The notes under the pieces were generated by a model, which was not told the DNA's origin, searched no databases, and saw nothing but the letters and a program-made list of their open reading frames with translations. The position numbers were made by a program, and so were the translations under genes. Source: Pseudomonas sp. VD-NE ins (GTDB lineage Bacteria > Pseudomonadota > Gammaproteobacteria > Pseudomonadales > Pseudomonadaceae). From it: a stretch of 64,000 bases of DNA. The stretch covers positions 2,871,001 to 2,935,000 of the forward strand of contig NZ_CP134772.1 of assembly GCF_031882575.1 (NCBI RefSeq), in the 5' to 3' direction. Shown piece after piece: positions 45,623 to 54,189 of this stretch. Within the stretch, counting starts at the first letter, position 1. Every line of letters begins with the position of its first letter.

Positions 45623-45639
45623 CTGTCAGGTCAGAAATG

Positions 45640-45669
45640 AAAAAACCCGTGAGCGATCACGGGTTTTTT
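45640..45669 (+). terminator. ahpF terminator
   Basis: Perfect AAAAAACCCGTGA / TCACGGGTTTTTT stem with GCGA loop. Confidence 0.93.
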
Positions 45670-45687
45670 ATTGCGCGCGAAAAGCTG

Positions 45688-46124
45688 CCCCTCACCCCAG
45701 CCCTCTCCCGAGGGAGAGGGGGCCGACCGAGGTGTCTGGCGTTGTCCGTCGACCTGAACGATCCAGTCGATTATGGATTCAACGCCAATCGTTCAAGTCG
45801 GCGTAATTCTCAAATATCCCCCAATCAGTCTCCTCTCCCGAAGGAGAGGGAGCCGACCGAGGTGTCTGGCGTTGTCCGTCGACCTGAATGACCGAGCCGA
45901 TTATGGATTCGGTAAAGATTTTTCACGTCGGCGGAATTCTTGAATATCCCCCAATCAGTTCCCTCTCCCGAGGGAGAGGGAGCCGATCGAGATGTCCGAA
46001 GTGGGGTGTCGATCTGTAAGATCTAATCGATTATGGATTCAACGCCAATCGTTCAAGTCGGCGTAACTCTCCAATATCCCCCAATCAGTCCCCTCTCCCT
46101 ATGGGAGAGGGTTAGGGTGAGGGG
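45688..46124. repeat. 130-bp tandem repeat array flanked by REP-like ends
   Basis: A CCCTCTCCCGAGGGAGAGGG-like palindrome recurs at 45701, 45831, 45961 and 46091, exactly 130 bases apart, giving three full units with an AT-rich variable middle (ATTATGGATTC ... CCCCCAATCAGT). The array is bounded by inverted flanks, CCCCTCACCCCAG at left and GTTAGGGTGAGGGG at right. Confidence 0.9.
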
Positions 46125-46135
46125 CTTTTCAGCTT

Positions 46136-46657
46136 TTACAGCGGCGCTGGCTGAATGATCTCGACCCAGTAACCATCCGGATCCTTGATAAACGCCAGGC
46201 TTTTCATGCGGCCATCAGTCAGGCGTTTCTGGAAGTCGCAGCCCAGCTCTTCAAAACGGGCACAGGCCGAGACGATATCCGGCACCGAAATGCAGATATG
46301 ACCGAAACCACGCGGGTCGGTATTGCCGTTGTGATAGGCAAAATCCGCATCGTTCTCGGTGCCGTGGTTGTGGGTCAGTTCCAGAATGCCTGGAATCGAC
46401 TTCATCCACTCGGTGCGGGCGGCCGCGTCGGCCGGGATCTGCGCTTTGTCGACCAGTGCGAGGAAGTACAGGCTGAACTCGGCTTCCGGGAAGTCACGCT
46501 TCTCGACCAGCGAGAAACCCAGGACGCGGGTGTAGAAGTCCAGGGATTTGCTGATGTCTTTGACGCGCAGCATGGTGTGGTTGAAGACAAAGTTGCGGGT
46601 TGCGCTGTCTGGGGTGGCGGTGACGCCGGGGAAAGTGTTGAGTTCGTGCAGGCTCAT
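46136..46657 (-). CDS. gloA: lactoylglutathione lyase (glyoxalase I)
   Basis: 173 residues; converts the hemithioacetal of methylglyoxal and glutathione to S-lactoylglutathione. Motifs: [47 protein letters not shown], and [14 protein letters not shown] with a metal-ligand Glu. Length fits the longer Pseudomonas/eukaryote-like GloA. GGAGG precedes the ATG; a start further upstream has no conserved residues. Fits the glutathione theme with gor. Confidence 0.95.
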   Translation of the reverse strand: MSLHELNTFPGVTATPDSATRNFVFNHTMLRVKDISKSLDFYTRVLGFSLVEKRDFPEAEFSLYFLALVDKAQIPADAAARTEWMKSIPGILELTHNHGTENDADFAYHNGNTDPRGFGHICISVPDIVSACARFEELGCDFQKRLTDGRMKSLAFIKDPDGYWVEIIQPAPL

Positions 46658-46796
46658 GGGCCCTCCAATAACTATGGGCGAGTGAATGGACGCAATGATA
46701 CGCATGCCTGTCGGCATCGCCAAATGAAAGGGCAGGCTTGCCCTGCGTACGGGCGAGCCTCAGACTTTACGGCTCAATCTGCGAGTGCGTCCGGCA

Positions 46797-47315
46797 ATGA
46801 TCCGACTGTTCAAATCCGTGTTTGTTTTTTCTGTGTTGTCGCTTGTGGCGGTGTGCGCGTCAGCGGACGAGCCGAGCATTACCTGGCCGGCCGGTTGGGA
46901 AGTCGAGGCGCTGCCGGAGGCGAATGCACAGGTTTCCCGTCAGCGTGCGGTCAAGAGTGACGCCGATGGCAATCAGGTCATGGTGATGGAATTGACCATG
47001 ACTCACGTCGAGGAGGGGCATCAGGTCAATTTGCAGGGCGTGCTGCTGGAAATGCGCAAGTCGATACAGAAGGACTTTTTCCAGGGTGGTTACCAGAGTG
47101 TCTGCAACAAAGTGCATCCGGCCACGCTGGGGACTTTGTCGGCGCTGGAAACCACTTGCACGATCACTGAAAACGGTCGACATGTGTTGTCGCAAACCTT
47201 GGTGGCAGCGGTCGAGGCGGACAGGGCTTATGTTCTTTCCTATGCCGGGCAGGCAGAGGTTTATAAGGCGAGCGCGGACGAGATAATGGCGCTGAGAAAC
47301 AGCTTGAAACTTTAA
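46797..47315 (+). CDS. secreted DUF4946-like protein
   Basis: 172 residues with a signal peptide ending CASA (about 1-24). Mature part begins DEPSITWPAGWEVEALP, a pattern of DUF4946 proteins in Pseudomonas; a later NKVHPATLGTLSALETTCTITENG suggests one disulfide. Function unknown. The ATG at 46797 is chosen over a GTG four codons before it. RBS is weak. Transcription ends at the bidirectional terminator shared with mvaT. Confidence 0.78.
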   Translation: MIRLFKSVFVFSVLSLVAVCASADEPSITWPAGWEVEALPEANAQVSRQRAVKSDADGNQVMVMELTMTHVEEGHQVNLQGVLLEMRKSIQKDFFQGGYQSVCNKVHPATLGTLSALETTCTITENGRHVLSQTLVAAVEADRAYVLSYAGQAEVYKASADEIMALRNSLKL

Positions 47316-47492
47316 GTCGCTGTACTCTTCACGTGTGCGGTTAGATACCTGAAGGGATTAAGCACAAAGTTTAAGGACGCGCCTGATCGCAACATGGCGC
47401 AGCAAAATGTTTAGCTGTGTGGTTCAGCAACGTTACAGAAAAGTCGCAACTTGTTCGATGAAAATCATTTCATTTGTTAGATATTGTCAATA

Positions 47493-47522
47493 AAAAAGCC
47501 CTGCATCATGCAGGGCTTTTTT
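47493..47522. terminator. bidirectional terminator between DUF4946-like gene and mvaT
   Basis: AAAAAAGCCCTG / CAGGGCTTTTTT stem with CATCATG loop; T runs on both strands serve both convergent genes. Confidence 0.9.
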
Positions 47523-47534
47523 GTTGGCGTGGGA

Positions 47535-47900
47535 TTAACCGCGCAACCAGGAATCAACGGTGGCTGCACCGTATTGTTCCTTCCAGGCTTTCAGGCCACG
47601 GTGGTTGCCGCCCTTGGTTTCGATCAGTTCACCGGTGTGCGGGTTCTGATAAACCTTGACCACGCGAGCGCGGCGGGTTTTAGGTGCTGCAGAGGTCTGC
47701 AGACCGGATTTGGCCGGGTTCGGATCGAGAATGGCGATGATGTCTTTCAGGCCTTTGCCGTAGTGTTTCATCAGCCCCTGGAGCTTTTCTTCGAATTCGA
47801 TTTCTTTCTTGAGCCCGGCATCGTTCTTCAGTGATTCCAGCTGCTTGAGCTGTTCCTGAAGGGCCTTTTCAGCTGCGCGAAATTCAGCGAGTCTGGACAA
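47535..47900 (-). CDS. mvaT: H-NS-family xenogeneic silencer, MvaT/MvaU type
   Basis: 121 residues. N-terminal dimerisation/oligomerisation helix SRLAEFRAAEKALQEQLKQL, followed by KKEIEFEEKLQGLM, and a C-terminal AT-hook-like DNA-binding domain with KVYQNPHTGELIETKGGNHRGLKAWKEQYG. It silences AT-rich horizontally acquired DNA, which may include the prophage accessory genes here. No ATG fits the family start; a TTG with GGAG eight bases ahead does, and is assigned. mvaT versus mvaU cannot be settled from sequence alone. Confidence 0.93.
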   Translation of the reverse strand: MSRLAEFRAAEKALQEQLKQLESLKNDAGLKKEIEFEEKLQGLMKHYGKGLKDIIAILDPNPAKSGLQTSAAPKTRRARVVKVYQNPHTGELIETKGGNHRGLKAWKEQYGAATVDSWLRG

Positions 47901-48134
47901 TATCTTTACTCCAATAGTGTATTTGGCTGATACCAACCGCAAACAAAGCTATAAGCCAAGAGCCTTGAAGCGACTCGGTGATAAATGGCTCACCTGCCAA
48001 TCTGGCTCAGGTTGAAAAAATTGTAGTAGTTAATGCGCCAAGAGTAAATCCTGATGTTGTCCTCATGTAACAACAACGGTCTTTTGTATCAATTTGGTGC
48101 GCCTGATCGCGGCGCTCGTCTTAATTCAGCTTAG

Positions 48135-49670
48135 TTAATGGTGGGTTAATGCGCTGATGAAATCTGCAGCCGGCATCGGTTTGCCGAACAGGTAACCTTG
48201 CAGAAAGTTGACGTGATGTGCGGTCAGGTAATCGGCTTGCGCCTGAGTTTCGACACCTTCGGCAACAATACCCAAATCAAGCTTGGCGGACAGTTCGATA
48301 ATGGTGTCCAGAATGTGTCGGGACAGCGCATCTATGCCGATCATGGCGACAAAACTCTGATCGATCTTGAGAAAGTCCACATTGAATTTGCGCAAGTAGC
48401 CGAGGCTTGAGTGGCCGGTGCCGAAGTCGTCGATCGCGATCTTCACGCCCAGCGCGTGCAGTTGCTCGAACAGTTGCCGGGTGATGTCGGTCGGCTCGAT
48501 CAGTTCGCGTTCGGTCAACTCGAGCACCAGGCTGATGCTGTCCGGGGTGAACGCGGCGAGGAACGTTCGGCAGTCCTCCACCAGTTCAAGGTTTTTGCAA
48601 TGGCTGGCGGTAATATTGATGCCGATATGAAATGGCGCGGTGAACGTTGCTGACAGCGGCCCCAGCAGCGCAGCGGTCTGTTGCATCAGGGCGCGGGTCA
48701 TCGGCACGATGAGGCCCGAATGCTCGGCGAACGGGATAAACAGATCCGGGCGCACCAAGCCTTCTTTGGGATGAGTCCAGCGCATCAACACTTCAGCCCC
48801 CGACCATTTCTTGCTGTCACCGTGCACCACGGGCTGGAAGTAAGGAATGAACTCGCCGGCTTCGAGTGCCCGGAGCATCTCGTGGCTCGGTGACGTAGAG
48901 CGCTTTTGCAAGACATGTCCGATGGCACCGGACACCACGCCAAAAAAGATCAACAGACTGAACAGCGGCGGATATTCATCGGCCATGTAGCGCCAGGTTT
49001 CGCCCTCGGGAAAACCGGCGGAGACACTGAACGCGTAACGCGAAGAATCCAGTGTGTGTTGTGCTATCGGCAACGCGGGCAGGGCGCCACTGTGTACTTT
49101 GCCGTCGGCCGACAGCCAGTTATCGCCCACTTGCAGCACCAGCAACATGTGCCGGCCGATCAGACGCAACATGTTGCTCAGATGGTAACCGTCGAGTGTC
49201 GTCAGTGCGCCGCCGCGACCTTCGCTGAGCCGATAGACCAGCAGAGCGGTGTTGGGGGTGACCGGGTTGCCATTCATCAGCCACAACTTGCCCTGGTTGT
49301 AGTCGCCTGCGTTGACGGCTTCTTTATAGTCGCCAAACAACGAGCTGCAATAGAGATTGTCGTCCCACACCAGATTGGTCGAGCGCACGAACGGGCGGCG
49401 GGTCACCTGTTCGCGTAAAGCAAGTTTGACGTTCTCGCAGGTCTGGCCGGCCAGTGGCAGCAATTCACGGGCTGCCTGGGCGGTGTTGTCGAGCATCAAT
49501 TCGAATTGGCGCAACGCCTCTTCCGCAGTCTGTTGTGAACCTTGTTCCAGCGTGCGTTCGGCCTGCACGTAAAGAATTACGCCGCCCAGCAGCACCGGAA
49601 GCAAGCCGCTGAGCAGTGTGACGACGAGGCGCGAGCTGCGTTTGCGGCGGGGTCTGACGGTCAACGGCAT
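48135..49670 (-). CDS. membrane c-di-GMP phosphodiesterase, CSS-motif plus EAL
   Basis: 511 residues. TM1 about 15-36, periplasmic CSS-motif domain about 40-230 including TCENVK and YCSSLFGDY, TM2 about 234-256, then a cytoplasmic EAL domain. Active-site features: AEVLMRW in place of EALxRW, NITASH, ELTERELIE, DDFGTGHSSLGYL, KIDQSFV and AEGVETQAQ. Most metal ligands are kept, so it is probably active. The periplasmic cysteines may sense DsbA/DsbB redox state, as proposed for this family in E. coli. Confidence 0.93.
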   Translation of the reverse strand: MPLTVRPRRKRSSRLVVTLLSGLLPVLLGGVILYVQAERTLEQGSQQTAEEALRQFELMLDNTAQAARELLPLAGQTCENVKLALREQVTRRPFVRSTNLVWDDNLYCSSLFGDYKEAVNAGDYNQGKLWLMNGNPVTPNTALLVYRLSEGRGGALTTLDGYHLSNMLRLIGRHMLLVLQVGDNWLSADGKVHSGALPALPIAQHTLDSSRYAFSVSAGFPEGETWRYMADEYPPLFSLLIFFGVVSGAIGHVLQKRSTSPSHEMLRALEAGEFIPYFQPVVHGDSKKWSGAEVLMRWTHPKEGLVRPDLFIPFAEHSGLIVPMTRALMQQTAALLGPLSATFTAPFHIGINITASHCKNLELVEDCRTFLAAFTPDSISLVLELTERELIEPTDITRQLFEQLHALGVKIAIDDFGTGHSSLGYLRKFNVDFLKIDQSFVAMIGIDALSRHILDTIIELSAKLDLGIVAEGVETQAQADYLTAHHVNFLQGYLFGKPMPAADFISALTHH

Positions 49671-49788
49671 GGGCGCATCCTGTCGCGGTGGAGTGGGGCT
49701 CTCGAATGCAGGCCGGGTAACGGCGCGCCGCTGAAAAACACATCAGCCAGAAGGGAGGATAGATGGCAGAAGGCGCTTGCGCCGCTCA

Positions 49789-50658
49789 TCAAAGATTCAT
49801 CCGCGTCGCCACTTCGATAAAGGCCAGGGTGGCCGGGGAGGCCTGGCGCTGATCGAGGACGGCGAGTCCGACCTGACGCTGCACGGCGGGCAACAACGGC
49901 TTCTTCACGTAGCGAGGCGTTGCTTCCTCCGGCAATGAGCCTTCGGCAACAATCGTGATGCCATCGCCACGGCTGACGGTGTCGAGGGTGCTCAGCAGTT
50001 GCGAGCAGCGATAGCGGATATTCGGTTGCAAGCGCGCGGCCATGAACAGCCGCGAGACCAGTTCTGAAGAACCCGCCTCGGTGAGCACGAACGGGGCGTC
50101 GCACAAATCCTTGAGCGTCAATGCCGATCGCGCGGCCAGCGGATGACCTGCAGGAAGCAGGGCAACCATCTGGTCTTCGATCAGCGCAAAGGTGTCGAAG
50201 CGCTCCTGGGGCAGCACCACAAAACCGATGTCGATCCGCCGTTCTTCGAGCCACTGAGTCACTTGTCGATCTGGCCCTTCATCGACGTGCACCTCGATGC
50301 CCGGATGCGCCTCTCGATAGCGCCGCAGAATAGCCGGCAACAGCCTGATCGACGAGGTTGGCCCGAACGAACCGATGCGCAAGGTGCCGCTTTTCATACC
50401 GCGCGCGTCGGCAGCTTCCTGGCGCAGGGTGTTGGCCAGGCCGAGCATGGCGCGGGCGCGCAGCAACAGTTGCTCACCGATGTCGCTGAGTTCCACGGAC
50501 GACTGATGCCGACGCAGCAGCTCGACCCCCAGCTCCTGTTCCAGCGACTTCATCGCGTGGGACACCGCCGACTGCGAAATCCCCAGCCGATGCGCGGCAA
50601 GAGTGAAACCGCGCAGTTCGGCGACCAGCGAGAAGATCTCCAGTTGCGTGAGGGTCAT
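49789..50658 (-). CDS. LysR-family transcriptional regulator
   Basis: 289 residues. N-terminal winged HTH (FSLVAELRGFTLAAHRLGISQSAVSHAMKSLEQELG) and an effector-binding domain (from about 90, GTLRIGSFGPTSSIRLLPAIL). Divergent from the DMT exporter gene that begins only 39 bases away, so it likely regulates that gene and itself from the shared spacer. Inducer unknown. Confidence 0.93.
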   Translation of the reverse strand: MTLTQLEIFSLVAELRGFTLAAHRLGISQSAVSHAMKSLEQELGVELLRRHQSSVELSDIGEQLLLRARAMLGLANTLRQEAADARGMKSGTLRIGSFGPTSSIRLLPAILRRYREAHPGIEVHVDEGPDRQVTQWLEERRIDIGFVVLPQERFDTFALIEDQMVALLPAGHPLAARSALTLKDLCDAPFVLTEAGSSELVSRLFMAARLQPNIRYRCSQLLSTLDTVSRGDGITIVAEGSLPEEATPRYVKKPLLPAVQRQVGLAVLDQRQASPATLAFIEVATRMNL

Positions 50659-50697
50659 GAGTGTTTGCTCATTTTACGATGACAAGGAATGAAGTGA

Positions 50698-51684
50698 ATG
50701 ATACGGCATTCCTCAATTTCTTTGGGCTGGAACGTCATGCGCAACGTCGAGCAACGGCACACCCCATCGTCGGATATCCCGGTCTATCTGACACTGGCAG
50801 CAGTCACCATGATCTGGGGCGGGACCTTCGTCGCCGGACGTTTTCTGGCCGGTAGCCTGAGTCCGATGTTCGCGGCCAGCCTGCGTTTCTGCCTGGCCAG
50901 TACGGCGTTGCTCGGTTTTTTGTGGCTGGCGCGGATCCCCTTGGCGCGGCCGACGCCCCGGCAATGGCTGCAACTGACGCTGCTGGGTTTCTTCGGGATT
51001 TTCTTTTACAACCTGTGCTTCTTTTACGGCCTGCAATACATCAATGCATCGCGCGCCTCGTTGATCGTCGCGTTGAACCCGGCGGTGATCGGTCTCGCCT
51101 CGTGGTGGTTGTTCAAAGAACGTCTGGGCCGGGCGAAAACTGCCGGCATCGCGATCTGTATTGTTGGCGCCGGTCTGGTGATCGTCAGTCGCAATCCGCA
51201 GTTACTGGCCGCTATGCCTGACGCCTGGATCGGTGATCTGTTGATTCTCGGCTGTGTACTGGGCTGGGGCGTTTACTCGTTGTTTTCCCGTGAATTGAAT
51301 AAAACGCTGGGGCCGCTGCAGACCGTGACGTATTCGATCCTGATCGGCACGGTCATGTTGTGGATTGTCGCGGTTGTACGCGGCGAGGTGAGCTGGCAGG
51401 CGCTGAATAATCTGGGTTTGGCGCAATGGCTGAGCCTGATCTACCTCGGCGTTTTCGGCTCGGCGCTGGCCTACATCGGCTATTACCAAGGTATCCGTAA
51501 AATCGGCGCAACGCGCAGCGGGGTGTTTATCGCGCTCAACCCATTGACGGCGGTAATCCTTGGCGCCTTGCTGCTGGGCGAGCAATTGACGCCGGCCATG
51601 TACCTCGGTGGTGCGTTGATCCTGAGTGGCATTTACCTGTGCAATAAAGCCCTTGCGCCGGGCGCAGAAAAGCGGATTTTATAG
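50698..51684 (+). CDS. EamA/DMT-family exporter
   Basis: 328 residues, ten predicted membrane helices in two EamA halves: LTLAAVTMIWGGTFVAGRFL at the start, FFGIFFYNLCFFYGLQYINASRASLIVALNP, then a second half with LGCVLGWGVYSLFSREL and IALNPLTAVILGALLLGE. A start at 50698 has AAGGA nine bases ahead; the internal Met at 50737 is also possible and fits some relatives better. Likely metabolite or amino-acid efflux under the divergent LysR regulator. Confidence 0.9.
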   Translation: MIRHSSISLGWNVMRNVEQRHTPSSDIPVYLTLAAVTMIWGGTFVAGRFLAGSLSPMFAASLRFCLASTALLGFLWLARIPLARPTPRQWLQLTLLGFFGIFFYNLCFFYGLQYINASRASLIVALNPAVIGLASWWLFKERLGRAKTAGIAICIVGAGLVIVSRNPQLLAAMPDAWIGDLLILGCVLGWGVYSLFSRELNKTLGPLQTVTYSILIGTVMLWIVAVVRGEVSWQALNNLGLAQWLSLIYLGVFGSALAYIGYYQGIRKIGATRSGVFIALNPLTAVILGALLLGEQLTPAMYLGGALILSGIYLCNKALAPGAEKRIL

Positions 51685-51929
51685 AGGGAGCAGACAAGCC
51701 TATTTACGCTGTGTAGAATCGGGTTACGCATACAATAATAATCGTCTTCTGGCAGCAGAAGCCTCGCCCGCAAGAGCCTTGGGTCGACAATGAAGATATT
51801 CGGGTTTCAACTGATCTACGGTGACTTCCTCGCCCGCAGTGTGCGTGGCATCTCCTGCGCGCCACCCACCGACCTCGCATGACTGACAAATAACCCTGGT
51901 TAATTGATAAGAAATGATGAGGCGCCACC

Positions 51930-53006
51930 ATGGCAGATTTATACGAAAACCCAATGGGCCTGATGGGCTTTGAATTCATTGAGCTCGCATCGCCGGTGCC
52001 GGGCACCCTGGAGCCGATCTTCGAGATCATGGGCTTCACCAAAGTCGCCACCCACCGCTCGAAGAACGTGCACCTGTACCGTCAGGGCGCGATCAACCTG
52101 ATCCTCAACAACGAACCCAACAGCGTCGCTTCGTACTTCGCGGCTGAGCACGGCCCGTCCGTTTGCGGCATGGCGTTCCGCGTCAAGGATTCGCAAAAGG
52201 CTTACAACCGCGCGCTGGAACTCGGCGCTCAGCCGATCCACATCGAAACCGGCCCGATGGAGCTGAACCTGCCGGCGATCAAAGGCATTGGCGGGGCGCC
52301 GCTGTACCTGATCGACCGTTTCGGCGAAGGCAGCTCGATCTATGACATCGACTTCGTGTTCATCGAAGGCGTTGATCGCAACCCGGTCGGTGCCGGCCTG
52401 AAGATCATCGACCACCTGACGCACAACGTGTATCGCGGTCGCATGGCCTACTGGGCGAACTTTTACGAGAAGCTGTTCAACTTCCGCGAGATCCGCTATT
52501 TCGATATCAAGGGCGAATACACCGGCCTGACCTCGAAAGCGATGACAGCTCCGGACGGCATGATCCGCATCCCGTTGAACGAAGAGTCGTCCAAAGGCGC
52601 GGGCCAGATCGAAGAGTTCCTGATGCAGTTCAACGGCGAAGGCATCCAGCACGTCGCGTTCCTCACCGACGACCTGATCAAGACCTGGGATCAGTTGAAG
52701 AAAATCGGCATGCGCTTCATGACCGCGCCGCCGGACACCTACTATGAAATGCTCGAAGGTCGTCTGCCGAACCATGGCGAGCCGGTGGATCAGCTGCAAT
52801 CGCGCGGCATCCTGCTCGATGGCGCCTCGGAGCAGGGCGATAAGCGCCTGCTGCTGCAGATCTTCTCGGAAACCCTGATGGGGCCGGTGTTCTTCGAGTT
52901 CATCCAGCGCAAAGGCGACGATGGTTTCGGCGAAGGCAACTTCAAGGCGCTGTTCGAGTCGATCGAGCGTGATCAGGTGCGTCGCGGTGTGCTCGCTACC
53001 GAGTAA
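51930..53006 (+). CDS. hpd: 4-hydroxyphenylpyruvate dioxygenase
   Basis: 358 residues, Fe(II) enzyme of tyrosine catabolism forming homogentisate. Two VOC-type halves: [24 protein letters not shown] and [25 protein letters not shown]; iron ligands from [16 protein letters not shown] and the C-terminal [17 protein letters not shown], where the Glu is the ligand. Strong family match with Pseudomonas HPPD (357 aa). Homogentisate-pathway genes are not adjacent. Followed by a terminator. Confidence 0.97.
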   Translation: MADLYENPMGLMGFEFIELASPVPGTLEPIFEIMGFTKVATHRSKNVHLYRQGAINLILNNEPNSVASYFAAEHGPSVCGMAFRVKDSQKAYNRALELGAQPIHIETGPMELNLPAIKGIGGAPLYLIDRFGEGSSIYDIDFVFIEGVDRNPVGAGLKIIDHLTHNVYRGRMAYWANFYEKLFNFREIRYFDIKGEYTGLTSKAMTAPDGMIRIPLNEESSKGAGQIEEFLMQFNGEGIQHVAFLTDDLIKTWDQLKKIGMRFMTAPPDTYYEMLEGRLPNHGEPVDQLQSRGILLDGASEQGDKRLLLQIFSETLMGPVFFEFIQRKGDDGFGEGNFKALFESIERDQVRRGVLATE

Positions 53007-53021
53007 TCGGCCACTGAAATG

Positions 53022-53063
53022 AAAAAATCCCGGCCTGCAGAGATGCAGAGCCGGGATTTTTTT
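53022..53063 (+). terminator. hpd terminator
   Basis: AAAAAATCCCGGC pairs with GCCGGGATTTTTT, with a long loop that can itself form CTGCA/TGCAG, then T run. Confidence 0.88.
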
Positions 53064-53070
53064 CAAGATC

Positions 53071-53176
53071 AAAAGATCGTCCGAACGCGGCCCGAGCCTG
53101 CGGTAGCTCCTACAGGAAAAACGCATTCCAAATGTAGGAGCTGCCGCAGGCTCGGGCCGCGATCGGACGATCTTTT
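53071..53176. repeat. REPIN-like inverted repeat, 44-bp arms
   Basis: Arms 53071-53114 and 53133-53176 are reverse complements with two mismatches, separated by an 18-base loop. The core TGTAGGAGCTGCCGCAGGCT is the well-known fluorescens-group REP type. Sits between convergent hpd and rarD. Confidence 0.92.
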
Positions 53177-53180
53177 GCTT

Positions 53181-54062
53181 TTAAGGGCGGCGTTGCCGCA
53201 TCAGATGTTTGAAGCCTTCGAAGACCAGTACCACAACCGCCAGCCATATCGGAATGTACGTCAGCCACTCCCCGGACTTGATGCTTTCACCGAGCAGCAA
53301 CGCCACCCCGAGCAACAACACCGGTTCAACATAACTCAACAAACCAAACAGGCTGAATGGCAGCAAACGACTGGCAATGATGTACACCACCAGCGCCGAT
53401 GCACTGATCAAGCCCAGTAACGGAATCAGCCACAACAGCCCCGGGTACTGGTCAAACACGCCAAAGCCTTGCTCGCCGCCCTGCACAAACCAGTAAGCGA
53501 CCGGTAGCATCAGGGTCATGTCGACCCACAAGCCGCCGAGGTTGTCGGTCTTCAGGTATTTACGCAGGACGAAGTAAAGCGGATAGCCGACAACTACCAC
53601 CAACGTCGCCCAGGAAAACCCGCCGACCTGATACAGCTCGTTCAACACGCCCAGGGTGGCGAAGAACACCGCAACCTTTTGCAAATACGACAGGCTGTCG
53701 CCGAAGGCAATCCGCCCGGTCAGCACCATCGCCAGTGGCAGCAGGAAGTAGCCCAGCGAAACATCGAGGCTGTAGCCGTTGAGCGGCGCCCACATGAACA
53801 GCCACAATTGCACACCGAGCAGGGCAGAGGAGACGAGCAGGCCGGCGATCAATTTCGGCTTTGCCGCCATCAACCGGACCAGCTCCAGCACCCGCCGCCA
53901 TTCCCCGGACACCAGCATGAATACGGTCATGCACGGAACGGTCAGGAGCATCCGCCAGCCGAAAATTTCCACGCCGCTCAACGGTGTGAGCAACGATGTG
54001 TAGTAATACATGACGGCAAACAGCACCGAGGCTGAAACCGATAGAGCGATACCTTTAGACAA
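53181..54062 (-). CDS. rarD: RarD-type EamA transporter
   Basis: 293 residues, about ten TM helices. KGIALSVSASVLFAVMYYYTSLL and EIFGWRMLLTVPCM are RarD signatures; the second half has YVEPVLLLGVALLLGESI. Originally linked to chloramphenicol sensitivity, actual substrate uncertain. The start is a TTG preceded by GAGGA; no suitable ATG exists near the family start. Confidence 0.88.
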   Translation of the reverse strand: MSKGIALSVSASVLFAVMYYYTSLLTPLSGVEIFGWRMLLTVPCMTVFMLVSGEWRRVLELVRLMAAKPKLIAGLLVSSALLGVQLWLFMWAPLNGYSLDVSLGYFLLPLAMVLTGRIAFGDSLSYLQKVAVFFATLGVLNELYQVGGFSWATLVVVVGYPLYFVLRKYLKTDNLGGLWVDMTLMLPVAYWFVQGGEQGFGVFDQYPGLLWLIPLLGLISASALVVYIIASRLLPFSLFGLLSYVEPVLLLGVALLLGESIKSGEWLTYIPIWLAVVVLVFEGFKHLMRQRRP

Positions 54063-54189
54063 ACTGTCCTCGCGGGTTGATGGTCAAACGGGGCGCGAAG
54101 GATACGTGGTTTTTGTGCTGAATATTGTTCACATGCTCAATATTTCCCACATCCACGCACATCCCCATGTGGTCAGTGTGAGTAAAGCA

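Larger units (their letters stand above)
45623..46135. other. gene-free interval holding a 130-bp tandem array
   Basis: After ahpF's terminator there is no real gene, only a tandem array with REP-like palindromes described separately, ending before gloA. An open frame here is an accident of repeats. Confidence 0.8.

Noticed and set aside
45688..46124. CRISPR array
   Set aside because: The palindromes recur at 130 bases, but the sequence between them is itself largely repeated, not unique spacers, and no cas genes are near.
51939..53126. 395-codon minus-strand frame opposite hpd
   Set aside because: Shadow of the hpd coding sequence. It has no RBS or family features.
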